Origin: Dichomitus squalens LYAD-421 SS1
Taxonomy: Eukaryota > Basidiomycota > Agaricomycetes > Polyporales > Polyporaceae
Assembly: GCF_000275845.1 (NCBI RefSeq)
Contig: NW_006766883.1
Span: 2,129,843-2,193,842, forward strand
Reading direction: 5' to 3'
Length of the DNA stretch: 64,000 nucleotides
This document shows, one piece after another, positions 34,222 through 46,742 of the stretch. The position numbers and the translations under genes are program-made. Position 1 is the first letter of the stretch. Each line of letters begins with the position of its first letter. The notes beneath the pieces were generated by a model. It saw nothing but the letters and a program-made list of their open reading frames with translations, searched no databases and had not been told where the DNA came from.

Positions 34222-37141
34222 TGCGGAGGCTGCGGCGTCTGGAATTTGATTGCCACGAGAAGTCGTGCTGTACGTACAAGTACAAATGTAGGATACCACG
34301 TACACTTCGAATCCTTGCGCCCGCGCTGCAGCTCCTCACGCTATATAGACATAACTATCCCCAAGTTAAGCTTCAAGAAGAGCACCGTGGTTTCGGCCGA
34401 CCACGCTAACCGACCTCAGCTTGGGAAGCCCTTCTCTATAGCCGTGCTTCGCACGAATATGTCCGTCGGTCCACACCGAAGTGGTGTAGCGATGGTCAAC
34501 TTTAAGAACAACGTATAAAGTCCACATCCGGAAAAGATGGTCAGAAGTCGTACATTCTCGATCCAAACCATGCCTCTGACGTCCAAGTTTCGCTCGAGAA
34601 TTAGTTAATCGAGGACAATACCTTCATTTCCTCACGTACGTATCTGGAGCATGTCGCCGAATGTGACCCTGTCTGTTTTGGGAGCGGCCCGGCTTCGTGG
34701 TTCCGCCAGAAGTCTCCCACACGTGAGCGAATTCACGGGCGGGAAGCAGCAGATACGCGACGCCGAAGAGGACAGATCACGCGTAGGATCAAGATCGTAT
34801 AGGACCCCTGAATAGTCTCAGGATTGTTTCAGCACATGCTGCACCGAACTCCACATGGAAGCACGGACAGTACTTAAGAAGAATTACCGCAGGTGCGCAT
34901 ATGCGGATGCGGGCGAGAAACTCGACCTGACACCGTTAAATTAGCAGACAGGTTCATGAAACGCCTGAACACTAAGTATGCACATACTGCAGGCTCGCAG
35001 GAGGCGTGAATCTCCGCGGGCTGGGTGCGGTGGCACTTGACAACCGTGGTAAGAACAGGAACAGGTCCCTGAAGCACGTCATATGTCCGCCGGAGCAATG
35101 GCGAAGCAAGTTTTGAACGGGCAAATTATCGCATTGAGAACCTGGGGGCGGACATGCGCATAGTGCTGTGGGCACGCTCGGTACCGTTCAATATAAGGTC
35201 CGCACGGGTCTTGTCTAGCCCGAACAGAAGGAGCTGCCAACCTTACGAAGTGCTAGCCGGAAGGGCAGTCAGATGCCCTGCCGGATGTTGTGCGGATGCG
35301 CGTAAGCAATATGCGGCCCCGTTAGAGCTGAGCTCGCTCTCCCGGGTTGACAGCGCCATCAACAGAAGCCGAGCACTCACCATGAGAAAAAGCAAGGATG
35401 GGACTGTGATCAAGTGCATGCATTGACAGCGCATGGCTGAAGTACGGCTGAATAGGGAAGCTTCCCTGCAGATGACGCGCATGATGGGATGTGCATACCG
35501 AGACGCCCTCGCAGAAGGAATATATGGATGACAGGGTGAACGCTGAGCCCATGAGCGACGATGGGGCTGTGTTCTTGGAGGGAGCCTGATGTACGTCGGC
35601 CTTGTTAAGTTGTCTTGTTTATTCACATAACGCATCAAACCACACTCACCATGGTCTCCCCAGGCGGCAGAGCAAGATTCTCCAGCGTCGTCCTCAGATC
35701 CGTACCAGCGGTATTCACATACCGGATCGGCAGAGGAGAGGGCGAGGCGACCGGACGGATGTTGGGAAAGAACGTCAGGAACATTGCTCTCAATCCGTGG
35801 GCGGCATGTCGGACAGAGACAGACGCTCCGCGCTCAGTTGATAACGTGAGCGGGGGTGCCGCCCGGAGCCTGTACGTTGAGCATCAATATCCGCCGACGT
35901 CCCAGCGCGTGTCGTCACAACAAACCTAGTCAGCGGGCAGTCCTGTAACCTTGCTGGATTACCTCCGACTGGCGGAAGTGGGGGTCCTCGAATCGTATTG
36001 CAAGGGGCCATTAGAGCGCAAGCAGTTCGAATGCACAAGCTAAGACAAGTGAACCACGCGTGATTCTGCGTAGAATGGCGGGAAGTGAGCGGCGCTGACA
36101 CGACTTCCAATCCTGTCTCCGTGCCGGGCTGGAACACCACGGCGCGCGAATATTCCTCAGCATGAATGGATTTGGCGTACCGTACTCATCTGTATATTAC
36201 CCCAGACGAAGCAATCGATGGTGTCGAGCCACAGAAGATCCAGCGGAAGAGGACGCGTGGCGACTCGCGACGACCGCAGGTCAGCTGTTATCAGCCCAGA
36301 TCAATATGGAAGAGACATTGCAAGTTCAATCGTGCGACAGAAAGTGAGGTGAGAGGATGCTCGGCATGAATTGGCACGCGATGGAGGGAAAATGAAGACA
36401 GCATATGTGCTGGTACACGCCGCTGACGACCATACATATATTTCCGCCTCACGAATTGGAGGCATGGGTGCACAATGAAAACCTCCGACCACGAGGCAGC
36501 TGAAGCTCCGGGCCCCGCCGAAGACTCTGACGCGAGGGATACCTATGGCTCGGTTGGTGAAAGACTAACAAAGTGAAGATAACAATCGCCGAACCGCTAT
36601 AATAAAATGGTGAAAGGGCCGTTGCATCCAAGCTGGGATCAGCGGATGGCATGCGGCCCATCATGACATTCGAAGAGCTCTCGCCAAGAAACCTCTCGAG
36701 GAAATGCTGTAAGCGGGCAACTGGGAACAAGGAATGGCGTCCGACGGTGGTGAGTCGGATGTTTCCCTGTTTTACATCGGAATGGAGATCGAGCAGGATT
36801 GATCGGGCGAGGGCCGCATGCGAGCGAAGAAATGATGGGTGAACGGGCAGGAGGACTGCCGGGGTAAGCAGGGCGTGGCTCGGCCAGGCTGTCGGAAGGA
36901 CTGGGGACCCGCCATAGATGGCAATCGGTGCAGACTGTCACACTAGCCGTCACACGTCGGGGAACGGAGATGGTCGATGGCACCAATGGGAAAGCGGCAC
37001 GTGAGAGTCCGATTGGTGCGGGATTTCGGTCTTCGCTCATGTCCTCCGCCGTTGAACAGCGTCGCTCGGTGGCCGTTATATATACCATCTTTCGCTCCGT
37101 CCGCTCACAGCCTTTCATGCTCCCCCCTCGTTGTGCCGCCC
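34222..37141. other. 2.9-kb intergenic stretch, no supported gene
   Basis: This is the second largest gap of the window. Open frames up to about 180 codons overlap on both strands (for example 36639-37184 minus lies partly over the methyltransferase promoter and first exon) without domain resemblance. Frame 35615-35929 plus has a plausible start but no support. It probably holds the IST1 3' end, methyltransferase promoter and unassigned DNA. Confidence 0.5.
37077..37084 (+). promoter_or_regulatory. TATA box of methyltransferase gene
   Basis: An uninterrupted TATATATA lies 58-65 bp upstream of the start codon at 37142 in otherwise GC-rich sequence. Its spacing leaves room for a short 5' leader. 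It is inferred from sequence and distance only. Confidence 0.5.
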
Positions 37142-38677
37142 ATGTCTCGTCTTGACCCCGTCCAGTACGCCATGCACCAACCATACGAGCACACGCAAGA
37201 CAACGATATGGACGACGATGTCTACTCGGTTGTCTCCGCCGACTCGACTGGAAGCATGCGCTTCTCTAGCTCCTCTTCATCTGCAACCTCACACGACTGG
37301 GAGATGCGGTCCGCTTCTCCGGCGCCCTCAACATACTCGATGACAAGTTCATTGCGTGCAGCATCATACGTTCACGAATTTGGGCGCGGAATCAACAATT
37401 ATTCCGAAGTATATCGCCTCCCGGCCGATGAGGAAGAGTTTGACCGCTTGGGTGCGCGCCTCTCTAGCTTTCTCACTTCGCAGTGTTCATATTCCCCACA
37501 GACCAGCAACATATCATGTTCATGGAGGTCATGGGCAGATATGCACCACCAATACCAGAAATCCTTGCAGATGACACACCGGGTGTCACGAAGACGTGCG
37601 TTGATCTCGGATGTGGAAGCGGCAGCTGGTACGTGTGCTCTATGCCCACATGGGGTCGTACCTAATCTCCCTGTCTCCAGGATACTGGATGTCGCGCGAG
37701 ATTTCCCACATTGCAGCGCGGTCGCAGTCGATCTAGTTCCCATGCAAGACGTGTGAGTACTTCGCGCGTATCGATTGAAAGCGCTTATTGACGCGTATTC
37801 CCAGACATATGCCTCCAAATTGCAGGTACGCATAGTGCACGATTTTCAGTCGATGACAATCTCTCATATAACGGTGCAGGAGCGAAGTGGACGACATCAA
37901 CCTGGGGTTGCAACACTTCTATGGGGCGTTCAACGTTGCGCATGCACGCCTTGTCTCGTCTGGGGTACGTGTTTGCTTCGCTTGTGTTCCCGGGTCCCAC
38001 CCACCGTCGGCTCCGGAGACGCTCTCAGATCTGATGGAATCTGACTTGCAATCTCCGTTGTTCTTGTTTTCCATGTTTGGCATGCGCTGACCTGGATCTT
38101 AGATTCGCGATTACAGGGGCCTGATCGACGAGATGGCGCAGACACTGCGTCCCCGGGGTCTCCTCGAAGTCATGGAGTTCGACTTCCGTGTATATGACGA
38201 GCATCGACAGCCCATTATGCCCACGCGCTTGGATGAGGAGATGCCTGCCATCGCTCGCTGGATGAATCTTGTTCATATCGCTGTTGAGCAGCGCGGGGGC
38301 GAGCCTGATGCCGCCAACCAACTCAACCGATGGGCATCAGCACATCCAGACCTCGAGGACGTCGTTTATCGGGAATTCTGGTTCCAGACGTGTCCCTGGA
38401 AGCCGGGTAGCGATCCCGAATCCGGGTTTGACAACCACGTAGGCGCAATGATGCGAGACGATATCCTGGTAGGTACCGCTGCTAGACCAGAGAATGTTCC
38501 CTCTGATTCCCGTCACAGGCATTCATCAAATCAGGGCGTCCCCTTTTACTCGGCAGCGATCTCGACGTCTCTATCGTCGATGAACTCGAACTAAATGCCG
38601 AACGCGAGCTTCTGGAAGCTAAAACACGTTCGTACATACGAGTACAAGACGTGTATGCTCGCCGGAAAGATTCATAA
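37142..38677 (+). CDS. SAM-dependent methyltransferase
   Basis: Seven exons (37142-37451, 37502-37628, 37681-37752, 37805-37825, 37880-37964, 38103-38468, 38519-38677) give 379 residues with all phases closing. A Ser-rich N-terminus (about 80 residues) precedes the fold. Motif I is CVDLGCGSGSW (SAM binding), followed by VAVDLVPM with the acidic ribose-binding residue. NCRSEVDDINLGLQHFYGAF and FNVAHARLVSSGIRDYR form the strand-4 region. LRPRGLLEVMEFDFRVYD matches motif III. Fungal genomes carry many such stand-alone methyltransferases (UMTA/LaeA-like in layout); the substrate is unknown. Exon 4 is a 21-nt micro-exon (37805-37825) coding the HMPPNC segment. Intron 5 is about 138 nt, longer than the usual 50-60. 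Confidence 0.85.
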
Positions 38678-39450
38678 CACGGACTCCCTACCGCCCGCTG
38701 ATTATCAAGGCGGTAGCTATCTCTATTGTATTTTAATAGTGTGTAATCATTCATTCGCATCGTAGTCTAGCATCACGTACTTCGTCGCTGTCGTTGCATA
38801 GCTTTGGGAATTGCCGTCGCGTACAATGTTCATTGTTCCTCACTCTGCGAAGGATACGATGCCGAAACACTCTGACATTGCGCCTGGGACAAAGAATTCA
38901 TTGTTAGCACCCGTGTACTTATATCCACCGATACACACGACGCATCAAAACAAAGTTTTAGAACACCATGGACCAGAACGGGCGAACGAAAGTGGCACTG
39001 GGACAATACCGAGCACTGCCCATGGCGAACACGCGTGGTGTCAACTAGCTAAACGTTAAGACAATTGAAATACAACCTCTCTTCAATCACGATAGGCGGC
39101 TACTGACAGGTTGTCGGACCTTGTAGGTTAACTGCCGAGCTGACTTAGCACGTAGCCGCACTCATCCTGTGTCTGTTTGAGGCGATGCCGAGCTCAGCCT
39201 GGACTCGGAGTTCGGTTCGGGCCGCCGACTTCGAGGTCCGGCCGTGTGTAAAAAACTTGCCCAGGGGTATATCGTTATGAGAACGTCTGAAAAACGCACA
39301 TTGCGGCGAAAGTGCCCGGTAATTGCACTCAAATGGAATACTTCATCATGAATGTGCAAACGTAGCGGAGGGAGACATTCGAATTGACTACCTAATCACG
39401 CGCTACACACGGGACGCGAGTGATCTGGTCGGATTTCCGCCGGGCTGTGA
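38678..39450. other. Convergent intergenic gap, 773 bp
   Basis: This lies between the 3' ends of the methyltransferase and the membrane protein gene. A few short AT-richer stretches are present. I see no gene. Confidence 0.5.
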
Positions 39451-41069
39451 TCAGACCGATGCGCGGACCCTCGGCCTACGAAGAATTCTATCCACGATCA
39501 TTTGAATCAGCTGGTCCCTCGCCGCCTCAGAGCCCGGCTCGCTCGACGTTGTCAGTGAGACATTTGCAACAGGTGTACTCGTGATGAGGGCGTTGGGCCC
39601 AATGACGCTGACCGAGTATCCGCTGAACGACGTCTGGAGTTGCATGCTACTACCGGACGTGACAGAGCTCTCGCCTGCGGGAGCCGGGGCATGTTCCTAA
39701 AGATGTGATTCAATGGGGTGAGGGTTCATGCGCGTTGCTGCGGCGATCTGTTCCGTCGCGAGCTTCGAGGGCAGTGGTGACAACGGAGAAGCGTCAACGC
39801 TGACGTTACCAGGGTGTGTGGTGGATGCTCTCACGGAGGTCGGGACGGCTGTGGCCTCGAGTCGGCGAACCTGGAAGGGGCTATGGGCGGCTCGCGCGCG
39901 GCGGCCGCAGCGCGTTCCCTACAAAGGTAGCAGACGAACGCGCCTGCGATAATTGTCAAGCCGGCGATTGCACAGACGACCCCGGCGACCATCTTGCCCG
40001 TGTAGGATTGATGCGCCGGGGAGCCTATTTCCAACCCAGGCCCGCTGGCAACGCGCGAGCTAGTGAAGCGAAATGAGTAGAAAGATGGCCTGGGATTGTT
40101 GGGTTAGGGTGGAGCAGTTAGACTGAATGCGGAAGTACCTGCCTGATGGCACACTGGAACTTGTATTCGTACTGGCGACATTGGGATTAGCGAAGACCGT
40201 GGTAGAGTTGAGGCAGAATTTGAGTCCACCGACATTGGGATCATTGGCACTGATGTTGACCGTGTACGAGGTGGTAGCCACGAGACCATCCTGATTGTAT
40301 AGCAAGGCGTCGCAGACTAACCACATCGTGCTCGCCTTGTACAGTGTAGTGTCCCCACTAACAGTCCATCGTTGTCCTTCAAGGTTGACAGCACCGTAGA
40401 ACATCCTGGGAGACTTACGACTTAGTAGGTATACGCCCTCTAGCTCCTCGACCCAATTACGGCAGCTTGAGAGCCTTGAAGAGGAATGCTGGTGAGCGCT
40501 GGGTGATATTTGCTCGGAATATGGCCATTTCAATATGTCTGCTGTGTCCAATTTCCGATGTATTTAAGAAAGTTTGTGTTTGTATTAGGGATGACTTGAG
40601 AAAATGGAATGCTTGTCCTCAACCACTTGTCAGCAAGGAGGAGTGGCGCGAGCAGACAGGAAACATACTTTCATACCGGCCGGGTAACGCTAGTCCCATC
40701 AAAAGATAATCTTAACCCATTAGAAGTGTGGGCGATGAGGGTTACGTTATACATCTTCTCGTCCACATTGGCAGTGTGGAACAGTTGACCGTTTCCCGCC
40801 TGGAACGAGTCCAGAGCCCCGTCGACCAGAACGTTGTATGCGCAGTTGGCATCACCATACAGTGCGACTTCAGTGCCTACACTTTGTTCTATGTCGAGAA
40901 CGAATTAGCGAGCGAACTCACCATAGAACACGAAGTCAAGGCTCGCGTTGATGAAACCTGTGTTGTGCGACGTTTCGCCTGTGCCAAGCTCACCGCCGGT
41001 TTTACTGAACCATTCGCATGGCTGCCATCCAGTACCCGTCCAATCAACTGTGCCGCCGCCTGTTTTCGA
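39451..41069 (-). CDS. Putative single-pass membrane protein with two extracellular beta-sandwich-like domains; 5' end not found
   Basis: Several exons are clear. 41069 downward encodes GGGTVDWTGTGWQPCEWF and FINASLDFVFY. After an intron comes GTEVALYGDANCAYNVLVDG through VTLIAHTSNGLRLSF. A second unit of the same plan follows (NFLKYIGNWTQQ, MFYGAVNLEGQRWTVSGDTT, TTSYTVNISANDPNVGGLKF). Then come a Ser/Thr stalk (STNTSSSVPSG), a transmembrane helix (MVAGVVCAIAGLTIIAGAFV at about 39925-39990) with a CYLCRER basic stop-transfer, and a cytoplasmic tail ending RRPRVRASV. Several N-x-S/T sites lie in the outer part. This duplicated sandwich-stalk-TM layout is common in mushroom-forming fungi, usually unnamed, and is suspected to sense or bind the cell wall. 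The first exon and start codon could not be identified. The acceptor at 41070-41072 suggests an upstream exon. Confidence 0.65.
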
Positions 41070-41590
41070 CTAGGGAGAATTTGGTGCAAAGGGCACGCAG
41101 TAGGCAGCCACCTGCCATCTTTCAATGACTTTTGTCCAGTGAGGGCACGTTTCCACAAAGAGTGTATCTTGTGCGTCCCCTCTTCATCGACTTTTCGTCG
41201 ATCGAACACGTCCGATTGCCTGCCGTGCAATATGTCGGTCCGTCTCTCCAGGGCGGCATCAAGCTCGGTCCGAGATTCTGGGCGATTGTAGCGTGTCAAT
41301 GGAAGCTATGTCCGCTCTAACAGAGGCCTATTTCCTCTGAAGTTTTCTCGGGCGCTATCATGAGTGGGACAGGTTAGGTCAGGAAAGTTAATAAGAAGAT
41401 GATAGGATTTAGCTTCGGCCCTGGGGCGCATCACCAATTCGTCCACGGCGCTTAGTATTCCCTTTTTGGCCTCCCAATAGACGCCTTTCGTAACTCCGCT
41501 CCGCCGCAAGTGGGCCGAAGCCGCCATTCTACTTCCGTCGTCGTCCCAATCTCCTGCCGGCCAAGTATATGGGCACTCATCCGCCGCACA
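41070..41590. other. Region between membrane protein and SKI2
   Basis: This is probably the divergent promoter region of SKI2 and the missing first exon plus promoter of the membrane protein. No signal peptide could be read convincingly on the minus strand. Confidence 0.4.
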
Positions 41591-44500
41591 ATGTCTACAC
41601 AACATGAAGACCTGATGAGCCAGATCTTGAACCGTGAACCTGGAAATGCTGATATAATTCTTGCCAATCTGGGCCTTGCTAGTTTGCCATCGAGAGACGA
41701 GGTCCATACACAAATCGAACAGAACCTCCTTCTTCCAAAGTCAAGTCTCCCAGATCATTGGCTGCCCGCATATCAGCTGTGAGACTGCTACCATTCTGAC
41801 GCATGATCATCCAGGCACTGACGATTTCTTGTAGGCATTGGGAAACAAAATTCTCCGTCCCATCTCTGCTCAATCTCGAGCCATCTCCACCTCCTACAAG
41901 CCTAGCGTTCACTCGTACAGGTCTAAAAGGACGCGTATCAGGATATACGGAAGTATGTGAAAAGTGGACTGCTGATCAAGCCATAGTTCATAGCTATCTC
42001 TAGGTGTCTAATCCTCGTCTGGCGACGGGATTATCTTCTACTGCTATTGATCGAGCTCCTGGTCCGAGTCGTAACTTCGTTAGAGGAAAATCTGGTTACG
42101 TGCCTTTCTGGCCTGGGGGACTGGATAACCTCAAGACGTCAAAGGACGTTGCTGAATTCGAAGAAGGGTCGTCAAAGCTCAGGACTATTGCTCCCGGATT
42201 GTCGCGCGGCTTCAGGCTTCCCGGGGATACCGCTAACGATGTCGATGCCGATGTCGTCGGTTTGACCACTCCCGATAATACCAGAGGCAATCCTGATGAC
42301 TCGGTATATGCATCACTTTGATACGTGAATCGCGCTGTGAGCTCATTTTCGTGACTAGGACGGACATGCATATGGTCGTTCGGACGAAGAAACCGACGGC
42401 AGAATGCCACTAGTGAATGACATGACAGATATCGACGAGCTTCTACCCACTAGCGTGAGGTTTGATCCGAGCGCATAACTTTTGCGGAGATTAACGACCT
42501 AACGGCAGAGGAGCCACCTGAACCCAGTCCCCACTGCCCGACGACAGCTACGACGCGCGAATGTGCAGAAACGCGATTGGGCTCATGAGGTGGATGTCAA
42601 TAAGCCAATGACTAACTTCCACGAATTAGTGCCGGAAATGGCGCACAAGGTCAGTATAGCGTGAAGAGAGAAGATAATATTTCGAGTCCTGATGATCATG
42701 TCTCAGTATCCATTCGAGCTCGATACTTTCCAGAAGGAAGCGGTATATCATCTTGAGATGGGCGATTCTGTCTTCGTCGCAGCGCACACATCGGCGGGGA
42801 AGACGGTCGTGGCTGAGTACGCCATCGCGCTTGCGGCAAAGCATATGACCAGGTTACCGCGTCTGCTCGTCTTCTACCCATTCATGCCCGCTCACGACTT
42901 TTCAGAGCCATCTACACGTCCCCAATCAAGGCGCTTTCCAATCAGAAGTACCGCGATTTCAAGCAAACGTTTGGCGCAGCATCGGTCGGTATCCTGACAG
43001 GCGATGTGCAAATAAACCCGGAGGCCAACTGCTTGATCATGACGACGGAAATCTTGCGTAGTATGCTTTACAAGGGCGCCGATCTGATCCGAGACGTCGA
43101 GTTCGTCATCTTCGATGAGGTGCATTATGTCAATGACGCAGAGGTGAGTGTTTCGCTGTTGGGCTCCTTGATCGTCTGCTAACATTCTACAGCGCGGAGT
43201 AGTATGGGAAGAAGTCATTATCATGTTACCGGATCATGTGAACATCATTCTCCTATCTGCTACGGTACCAAACACCAAAGAATTCGCCGACTGGGTAGGG
43301 TACGTCCGTGAATGCCCTTCATCAGTCAATCCAGTCTTGATTGCGCATGTAGGAGGACAAAGAAGAAGGACATCTACGTTATTTCCACCGCTAAGCGACC
43401 TGTCCCGCTTGAGCACTATCTCTACGCTGGCAGAGACTTGCACAAGATAGTTGACGCTGACCGGAACTTCATTTCCGCAGGGTATGAGTCCTCGTGCGCT
43501 CGCGCCATTATCTCCCTTTGTCTTATGACATGTCTCGCAGGTACAAAGACGCTCAGGATGCCTTGCGTCGGAAGCAGGATAAGGAACGCGAGGCTCAAGG
43601 CTTGCCGCCGGTCCAGAGGATGGGGGCCCGTGCTGCGGCCCCACAGCGTGGTCAGCGGGGCGGGCCCCAGGCTCGTGGAGGTGGACAAAGGGGCGGTCCA
43701 CCTCTTAGAGGAGCACCTGCCCGCGGCGCCACCCCCTCACGAGGTGGAGGTTCCGGAAGGACGTTCCATCAGCCGGACAAGAATCTCTATGTGCACCTGC
43801 TTGGCAATCTGAAGAAACGAGCACTGCTCCCTGTCGTCGTGTTCACATTTTCCAAGAAGCGTTGTGAAGAGAACGCTGGAACGCTGACGAATCTGGACCT
43901 TTCCACATCGGTGGAGAAGAGCGAAATCCATGTCGCTGTTGAGAAGGCCCTTTCGCGGCTGAAAGGTTCGTGTCATACACTTCGCGTGCTTTAATTGGAC
44001 CCGTGGCGTCCTCATGTATGCTTCGTGTCGGGTGCAGGGTCAGACAGACAGCTGCCGCAGATTCGCCGGATGCGCGAGCTTCTTTCTCGCGGCATTGGCG
44101 TCCATCACGGCGGCCTGCTGCCTATTGTAAAGGAGGTGAGTGGCAGAAGTATCACGGTGGGATCTTACCATGCTGAGTTGAACCTGCAGGTGGTCGAGAT
44201 CCTCTTCGCGCGCGGCCTCGTTAAAGTCCTCTTTGCAACAGAGACCTTCGCCATGGTGCGCGTCATTTCCCAATCGTTGATTATGCCCACTCATACGTGA
44301 TCAGGGTGTCAACATGCCCGCCAAATGTGTGGTGTTCTCCCACATCAGGAAGCACGATGGGCGCAGCTTCAGAGATATTCTCCCTGGTGAATACACGCAG
44401 ATGGCCGGACGAGCGGGCCGCCGTGGATTGGATGCGACTGGGACAGTCATCATTGTCGCGAATGACGAGTGTCCTGAAGTGGGCGAAAACACGTTTTGCA

Positions 44501-46514
44501 CTATTCGTTTCATTTACTGACGGCCGCGCACGGTAGCAAACAACTTTGTCCCATATGATCCTCGGAACGCCTTCCAAGCTACAGTCACAGTTCCGGCTAA
44601 CATACAACATGATTTTGAACCTGCTCAGAGTGGAGGCTCTGCGCGTCGAAGAAATGATCAAGCGAAGCTTCTCGGAGAACGCCTCCCAACGGCTTCTACC
44701 CGAGAACCAGAAGAAGGTAGTCCAGGTGCGGCATGCCATGATTTCCGTCCAGTGTACTCTATCTGACAGCAAGGTCCTCATGTGTAGGTCGAGCTGGAGC
44801 TGGCGCAGATGCCCCAGCTGGAGTGCGAAGTGTGCGCTCCTGACATTGAACGGTTCTATGACATTACATACGATATCGTCGAGTCGAACCAGAACTTGCT
44901 GAAGCTGGCCGGCTCCTCTGGCGGGCGATACCTGGAACCTGGAAGAGTGGTAGTGCTACGAGACGGGGTAGGCTCTCGATGCTCTTCAGCTACTCGCCAA
45001 GTGAAGTCTCCATCTGATGGCCTCATAGCACTTCAAATCAAATATCGGCGTACTCCTCAGGAAGGTTTCTCTTGCTAATACCGAGGACAATACTAAGCCC
45101 TACTACGCCCTTGTAATGGTCTCTGAGGACACAAAGAGCAAGAAGCACGGTGCGTTAGGCGACTACGATTGCGTGGCTATTGTACTGACGTACATTCCAT
45201 CAGACACCCGATCAGTCCCACCGCGCTGGCCACTCAAACCCGAGTCCTTGCTAGTCGACGAGCCGGTGTATGAGTTGACAGCTATCAAGTATGAAAGCAT
45301 CGCACTTGTCACATCAGACGTCATCAAGGTCTGTTCGCGACCCAGTTTTGTTGTCGTTTGGTACCTAAGAGCCTCGCGGCTAGGTGGACGTCGGGAAGAT
45401 ATTAGAGAAACTCAGGATCTCAGCGATGAACGCTACGATCCAGCAGCTCCAAGGCGTCCTCAACGGCTGGCTGCAGAAGAATTTCATTCCTGAGCCGGTA
45501 TGGGCAAGGAGAAGATTCCTGGAATTCCAAGAGCTTTTGAGGCATAGGGATGCCCTTGCAGCTAAGCTCGGAGAGTTCACTTGCACGTCGTGTCCAGATT
45601 TCGATGATCATGTGAGCCGACCTGTGTGATGTCGATCTGGGATACTCGTAACCGGAGCTGACTCTTTCTACTTGTCTGCAGTACAACTTCATCCACGCAA
45701 GGAAGGTTCTTGAGGCAAACATCGCCAAGTTGAAGCTCTCTATCTCAGAACAGAACCTCGAACTCATTCCTGATTACGAACAACGGATCGAGGTCCTCAA
45801 AGAGCTCAAGTTCATTGATGACAATTCGACTGTATTACTCAAGGGTCGTGTAGCGTGCGAGGTCAGCTTACTAGCTTCCTTGCGTTCTCGGCAATCTGAC
45901 TGACCTGCCTAAAGATTAATTCCGCGAACGAACTTGTCCTCACGGAGCTCATCCTCGAGAATACGCTCGCAGCCTACGAGCCCGAGGAAGTCGTCGCGCT
46001 CCTCTCTTGCTTTGTCTTCCAGGAGAAGACCGACGTTGAGCCTGTAATCCCGCCGAAGCTCCAGGAAGGGCTTGCAGCCATCGTGGCGATCGCCGACCGG
46101 GTCGAACGGGTACAAGATCGGCACAAGGTCCCCGGCGAGGAGTTCCGTACCTTGAAGCCCGGTCTTGTTGAGGTTGTCTATGAATGGGCGAAGGGGATGG
46201 TAAGCGGTGCTTGCTCGACTTACTTTCCCTGAATGCGCGTCCTGAAGGCCTCGTGCAGCCGTTCGAGCAGATCACAGATCTTACAGATGTCGCGGAAGGT
46301 ACCATCGTGCGCGTCATCACACGATTGGATGAGACATGTCGAGAGGTCAGGGATGCAGCGCGGGTCATTGGCGATGCCGAGTTGTTCAAGAAGATGGAGG
46401 AAGCGCAGATCAAGATCAAGAGAGACAGTACGTCGTTGAAGTTGATTGTCATCATTACCGGACGTTACTGACCAGTTCCATTCAGTTGTATTCGCTGCCA
46501 GTCTGTATTTCTAG
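41591..46514 (+). CDS. SKI2: SKI2-type DExH RNA helicase of the cytoplasmic exosome
   Basis: The ATG at 41591 opens [19 protein letters not shown]. About twenty short introns interrupt the gene. The N-terminal arm carries [18 protein letters not shown], a hallmark of SKI2 rather than MTR4. Helicase motifs follow in order: [17 protein letters not shown] (Q-like), [15 protein letters not shown] (I), [18 protein letters not shown] (Ia), [13 protein letters not shown] (Ib), FDEVHYVND (II), [15 protein letters not shown] (III), [29 protein letters not shown] (V) and [14 protein letters not shown] (VI). The insertion (arch) and C-terminal bundle ([40 protein letters not shown]) are intact, ending [12 protein letters not shown]2 feeds RNA into the exosome for 3'-5' decay. 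An Arg/Gly/Gln-rich loop ([18 protein letters not shown]) sits between the two RecA domains. The gene is convergent with calnexin over 228 bp. Confidence 0.92.
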
Positions 46515-46742
46515 ATACGATTGCACCACTGTAGCCGCAACACGCATACATCACACTGAACGATCTGAGAAATGAAGAAAATCATGATGATATCTCGTAT
46601 GCACGCACGTCACATAATGACGCATAAGAATTTCCTCATAAGCCCAATATATTAAAGTATGCATTGACTTTCCAAACAGCATGCAACAATGTGATAAACG
46701 ACGCGAAAAAGCGACGAAAGGACCGGGTATCCCATATCCCTT

